Below are positions 60,415 through 64,000 of a stretch of 64,000 nt of DNA, in pieces (the stretch's first letter is position 1; the number at the start of each line of letters is the position of its first letter). The stretch is from JBBKXR01 sp037969585. GTDB lineage: Bacteria; Verrucomicrobiota; Verrucomicrobiia; Verrucomicrobiales; DEV007. Location of the stretch: NCBI GenBank assembly GCA_037969585.1, contig JBBKXR010000173.1, positions 1 to 64,000 of the forward strand, given 5' to 3'. Position numbers and translations under genes: made by a program. The notes below the pieces were generated by a model. That model made no database searches. It worked only from the letters and a program-made list of their open reading frames with translations, and was not told where the DNA came from.

Positions 60415-63102
60415 TTACTTCGCGGCGGGTGATCCTGAGGTGATGACCACGTTATCGTAACAGCTCAAATGATCCGGGGTGACGGAAGGCTCGATGACGG
60501 GGATGAGCGTGACACCCTTGGCCGCATTGCGGGTAGGTGCAGTGCCGATAGCGGCAGCGATTTGGCCGACAGGTTGTACGGCAGCCTGCAGTGTGCCATC
60601 TTCGCTGAGAACGAGTTGGAGGTGGTTCCAGACGTCGTAGTGAGCGCGCAGTTTACTGTCGGTCCATTCGCCACCGGCATTCATCAAATGCCATGTGCCA
60701 TTTTCGGTTTTGACGCCAGCGATCATTTTTCCATCGGCATCTGACCAACCAATTTGGGCGCTGTGCGGAAACTCGGTGGCGGTGTTAGGCATGATCGATG
60801 GCAGAGGCTCGCCGGATCGAACGAAGAAATCGAGATCCAGCGTCAGGCGGGTGCCTGCCTTGAAAGCGGAATGCGTGAGCGGCGTGATCTTGCCACCACC
60901 CTGCAGGCGCAGCGAATTAATGCCGGGACCGAATGAAGTGTCGCGGATGACGATGTCGGTGGCGGGCGCGGCTTGGTGCCACTTGGGTTTCAATGCGGGC
61001 GAGTCAATCTTTGTCAGGTGAGCATAGGACTCGAAGTCGTCGCTGAACTCGACCTTGATGCCGGGCTCGGCAAAGACGTTCGCGGGTATCCAATGCACGG
61101 TGACATCGTCAACAAAGGTCACATTGCCGGGCTTGCCTCCCGGCGTGAACAGTACGCTTTTGAACTCTTTGAACACGGGCATCGCCATGGGGATGTTGAC
61201 TCCGTTGAGTGCGACGAAGCGTTCCTTTGGCGGGCTGATCGGCACGTCAGCGCAAAGCGTCGTCGTGCCGGTGCTGGAGCTGTAACGCAGTTGGTCGAGG
61301 TCGACATCGATGTGGAACGGTGTCCACTCGCCGACGGCCATGGTGTGCGGAGTTTCCACCCAAATACCAGTGCCTTTTTCGGTGCCGGTGGAGTAGGAGA
61401 TTTTGCCGGTGCCGGGCGCGATGTTGACGCCGACTTCCATCTGGCTGTTGTCGCCCTGCAGGAACGCGGAGACGGTGCTGTCGGCATCCTGGCGCATGAT
61501 CCAAAAGTCAAAGATCGCATGACCACTGGTCATCGAGGTGTCAATGGCACCTGCCCATTTGCTGCGGTCCGGTGAGCAGTTGTGGAAGCCGGTGAGTGTG
61601 TCGCGGCCATCGACGGCATGGGTGAGTTGCATGGCCTGGCCGGTGGGACCGCGCTTGGTCGTGGATTGAGCGAAAGGTTTGGCGTTCTCGCCAGTGCCGA
61701 GTCGCCACCAGGCTCCGACACAAGCGCGCAACTCGGGCTGATAAGCCAGGTTGCCCCAGGCGGCCGACGGCAGCACGAACTCGTCGGGCGTTATCTCATC
61801 AAAATTCTGCTCGATGAACTTGATGTGACCGAACTCGCGCAAATCTTTTTGGAAACTCTGCCAGCGCTGGTACCAGGCGAGATGGTAAGCGCTGTACCAG
61901 GCATCACATTGTATGCCATCGGCACCGGCAGGCACCGGTGTGGGGGTGAAAAAAAACGACGGTCCACCGGTGGCGATGACTTTGATCTCGGGATGTTTGC
62001 TGTTGCTGATGTAAGCCTTCAGTTCGTCATGCGGTACGGTGCCGACACCGATGCGCGAGTGGGTAAGGTAACCCTTCTTGTCCGCTTCGTGATCGAGCGT
62101 GGCCTCGAAGAAGACCCGCGAGATGAGGTGATCCATCAGACCTTCATCGACCCAGGTACGCCAGTCGGTGCGCCAGTTCCCCAACGGCGGTCCGATAAAT
62201 TCGCCGGCGAGCGTAATGGCGATTTCAATGGTCGGATCAACCTCCTTTAGCGCGGTGCGCAGATCTCGGAAAAACTGCGTTAGGTATTCGCCGCGCAGAT
62301 CACGCCATTTTTGCACCATCGCGTCTTGTGGATCAAAAGTGGCCGCATCGATATCGAAGCGAGGATCGGTCATGATGTCCACGCCATGCAGGCGCTGCAT
62401 GTCATCGACCACGATTTGATTGAAGCCGAAGCGGTCCGCATGATTCGCGGGATCCTGCAGCTGGCTCACTTCACTGCGCATGTTGGCGATGAAGTGCTTG
62501 ATGCCATACTTCCTGGCCATGTAGACAAACTCGGCCACTTTTTGCTTGCGCACTTCCGGGTAGCCGTATTCAGGCACCATCCAGTATTTGTTGCCGCGAC
62601 GGTCCACCGTGACCATCTCGGGGTGCTCGGCCAGCACCTTCGATTCATAGCTCCACGGCACCATGCGTCCAGGCCCTTCGGTGCCCGCGTGGGGTGGCGC
62701 GCCCTCGCTGTAGATGTGAGGATGATACATCCAGAACTGCAGCCCGGTACGCTGCGCCGCCTGCTGCGCTGCGGTGAAGTAGTCAAAATGCTCGCCGAGC
62801 TTGTCGATATGGCGCCACATCATGGCCAGCGCCGGATTCATCTGCGTCCTGCCATGCCGTATCACAAAGGGATCGTATTGCTGCAAATCGCTGCGCAGAA
62901 AAACACCGGTGAATCCGCGCGCCTTCCAAAACTTAAACATGTTTTCCATGCCTTCCGGCGTGTCCATCGCGGGATCCGTGCCATTGGCATAAACTACGGC
63001 GAAGTCTCCCCAACTGGGAATGGTGTAGAGCTTTGGTGCCGGCTCTTCGGCAATGACGCACCTATGCGCAACGAGAAGGATGAGGATGAGTGCGTGCTTC
63101 AT
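60415..63102 (-). CDS. Large secreted protein, TIM-barrel glycosidase-like plus LamG-like domains
   Basis: An 895-residue exported protein (signal peptide MKHALILILLVAHRCVIA). Residues about 30-420 look like a TIM barrel of the glycoside hydrolase 10-like type: GMENMFKFWKARGFTGVFLR, LQFWMYHPHIYSEGAPPHAG, VYMARKYGIKHFIANMRSEV and EIAITLAGEFIGPP are separated by helices. Residues about 500-895 contain two LamG-like beta-sandwich segments (YSTGTEKGTGIWVETP; FSDDFESYAHLTKI). No CAZy family can be given by eye. It is probably a cell-surface or secreted glycan-active protein. The gene is long and intact, and convergent with the M60-like gene (155-bp gap). Confidence 0.78.
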   Translation of the reverse strand: MKHALILILLVAHRCVIAEEPAPKLYTIPSWGDFAVVYANGTDPAMDTPEGMENMFKFWKARGFTGVFLRSDLQQYDPFVIRHGRTQMNPALAMMWRHIDKLGEHFDYFTAAQQAAQRTGLQFWMYHPHIYSEGAPPHAGTEGPGRMVPWSYESKVLAEHPEMVTVDRRGNKYWMVPEYGYPEVRKQKVAEFVYMARKYGIKHFIANMRSEVSQLQDPANHADRFGFNQIVVDDMQRLHGVDIMTDPRFDIDAATFDPQDAMVQKWRDLRGEYLTQFFRDLRTALKEVDPTIEIAITLAGEFIGPPLGNWRTDWRTWVDEGLMDHLISRVFFEATLDHEADKKGYLTHSRIGVGTVPHDELKAYISNSKHPEIKVIATGGPSFFFTPTPVPAGADGIQCDAWYSAYHLAWYQRWQSFQKDLREFGHIKFIEQNFDEITPDEFVLPSAAWGNLAYQPELRACVGAWWRLGTGENAKPFAQSTTKRGPTGQAMQLTHAVDGRDTLTGFHNCSPDRSKWAGAIDTSMTSGHAIFDFWIMRQDADSTVSAFLQGDNSQMEVGVNIAPGTGKISYSTGTEKGTGIWVETPHTMAVGEWTPFHIDVDLDQLRYSSSTGTTTLCADVPISPPKERFVALNGVNIPMAMPVFKEFKSVLFTPGGKPGNVTFVDDVTVHWIPANVFAEPGIKVEFSDDFESYAHLTKIDSPALKPKWHQAAPATDIVIRDTSFGPGINSLRLQGGGKITPLTHSAFKAGTRLTLDLDFFVRSGEPLPSIMPNTATEFPHSAQIGWSDADGKMIAGVKTENGTWHLMNAGGEWTDSKLRAHYDVWNHLQLVLSEDGTLQAAVQPVGQIAAAIGTAPTRNAAKGVTLIPVIEPSVTPDHLSCYDNVVITSGSPAAK

Positions 63103-63244
63103 GCGACTAATTTAGTTGGGTGAGTCTGGCGGAAGCTCTGTGTTACAGCGGGCCTCCGATACGGTCGGTGACATCGCCATGGAATATGGCGTGAGCCCAT
63201 TTGGCGAATACTTTTTCCGGCGCGACGACGCGGGCAGAATTGAG

Positions 63245-63262
63245 GGCAGATTTAAATCTGCC
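63245..63262. repeat. 18-bp perfect palindrome
   Basis: The sequence ggcagatttaaatctgcc is a perfect palindrome, and three copies of attgcc follow it at about 63276-63293. It stands 64 bp upstream of the last gene in the window. It could be an operator, but the AT core in GC-rich arms also fits an extragenic repeat. Confidence 0.55.
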
Positions 63263-63325
63263 TGACCTCATTCCCCATTGCCATTGCCATTGCCACGGCA
63301 GGACGGGATACGCTATCCTTGGCGC

Positions 63326-63823
63326 ATGAAGAAAGTGATTATCGCGTTAGTAGCCACTGCACTTCTTAACAGTGCAATAAAGACTTGGGCTGAACAACGT
63401 GAAGTACCGCAGCGCCTTCAGGTTCTTCTGGACAGCTATGAAAGCGAGAAGGAGCGAGCCCTCAAACCAATCGAGCAGAAATTCGAGGTGGCACTTGTCG
63501 ACTTGAAAAATCAGTATACCAAGTCCGGTCGGCTTCAAGATGCAATCGCAGTCAGTAATTTACTAACCAATCGAAAAGAGGCCAAAAACCCGCTTTCCGA
63601 TACACGCTGGAATTGGGCAAGCGGAGGCGAGCTGAAGCTCAATGGCGATGGAACCGCAAAACACACTCTGTGGAAAAATTACGGTTTCTGGGAAACGCAA
63701 GACGACGGATCAATCAGGCTTCTCTCCGACGAAGGCGGCTACATCATCGAATTTTCTGATGATAAAAACGGAGCAGTCACTGCATTGAGAGGCGGAGCAA
63801 CAACCATTCGAAAAATCGAATAG
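63326..63823 (+). CDS. Small exported protein with coiled-coil and beta-rich tail
   Basis: A 165-residue protein. ATG 63326 is chosen because a signal peptide follows at once (MKKVIIALVATALLNSAIKT); 16 upstream in-frame codons run over the attgcc repeats. Residues about 40-80 form a helical region with the pattern YTKSGRLQDAIAVSNLLTNR, and residues about 95-165 a small beta-rich domain (WNWASGGELKLNGDGTAKHT, YGFWETQDDGSIRLL, GGYIIEF), perhaps a small barrel. The helical part resembles the protein at the left edge of the window (1-432), and this type of exported protein is frequent in Verrucomicrobia. Function unknown. Codon use is more AT-rich than in the rest of the window. The last 177 bp (63824-64000) contain no recognised feature. 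Confidence 0.75.
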   Translation: MKKVIIALVATALLNSAIKTWAEQREVPQRLQVLLDSYESEKERALKPIEQKFEVALVDLKNQYTKSGRLQDAIAVSNLLTNRKEAKNPLSDTRWNWASGGELKLNGDGTAKHTLWKNYGFWETQDDGSIRLLSDEGGYIIEFSDDKNGAVTALRGGATTIRKIE

Positions 63824-64000
63824 CGCTGGGCTCAACCGACTGCTGGGGGTTTGCTTTTAAAAATTTTCCGTTCGTATGCTGTCCCTGGTAAGGGGACTGA
63901 GGGGGCAGACCATTGCTCCGAAATCACGCGATCTTTGCTGCGTCGCGAAGGTGGCCTGCACATGGCGTCCGGTTGAAAATGGGCGGGGTCGCGCCGAAGT

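Overview
The window looks like a chromosomal stretch from a free-living, probably aquatic or marine member of the PVC group, most likely Verrucomicrobiota (Planctomycetota is the alternative). The reasons are gene content typical of that group: a membrane-bound dehydrogenase with HEAT repeats and a C-terminal cytochrome c, a DUF1592-type planctomycete cytochrome next to a DUF1552 protein, four secreted sulfatases, a Ser/Thr kinase carrying TPRs and an FGE-type domain, and a PEP-CTERM protein. Genes are GC-rich with strong third-position bias, so many long antisense reading frames are spurious. No rRNA, tRNA, CRISPR array or intact insertion sequence was seen. Functions come from motif recognition only; no database search was run.

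Layout. 1-14.3 kb: a cut-off small exported protein, a patatin-like lipase split by an in-frame stop, YjdM, a very large ceramidase-like/dehydrogenase/cytochrome fusion, an alpha/beta hydrolase, the DUF1592 and DUF1552 pair, and an LVIVD propeller. 14.9-21.2 kb: a phosphonate operon on the minus strand (phnA hydrolase, OPA-type transporter, Zn alcohol dehydrogenase, phosphonoacetaldehyde dehydrogenase) divergent from an XRE-cupin regulator. 21.5-30.7 kb: an MFS exporter, a trypsin-like protease, two sulfatases, a sugar acetyltransferase, a secreted SGNH hydrolase, an exported pyruvyltransferase-like protein and a DUF2721 protein. 31-42.8 kb: a glycan-associated region with a LamG/propeller chimera, a PQQ-like propeller, an FGE-like protein, a TIM-barrel protein, two sialidase-fold proteins and two sulfatases. 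43-54 kb: a phospholipase D lipoprotein, the kinase-TPR-FGE protein, a secreted propeller, and a signalling module (single-domain response regulator; methanogen-output-domain protein overlapping a hybrid histidine kinase). 54-64 kb: a PEP-CTERM protein, a DUF2892 protein, a divergent ADP-ribosylglycohydrolase, a SOUL protein, an M60-like metallopeptidase, a large secreted glycosidase-like protein and a small exported protein resembling the one at the left edge.

How it works together. The phosphonate operon encodes a route from phosphonoacetaldehyde to acetate and phosphate and has an alcohol dehydrogenase but no PhnW transaminase. This suggests, as inference, an alcohol substrate such as 2-hydroxyethylphosphonate. 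The sulfatases, sialidase-fold proteins and glycosidase-like proteins suggest use of sulfated polysaccharide, although no SusC/SusD pair is present. Between the genes lies a family of composite, three-hairpin repeats of about 215 bp in both orientations, plus remnants of other repeats and of a higA antitoxin.
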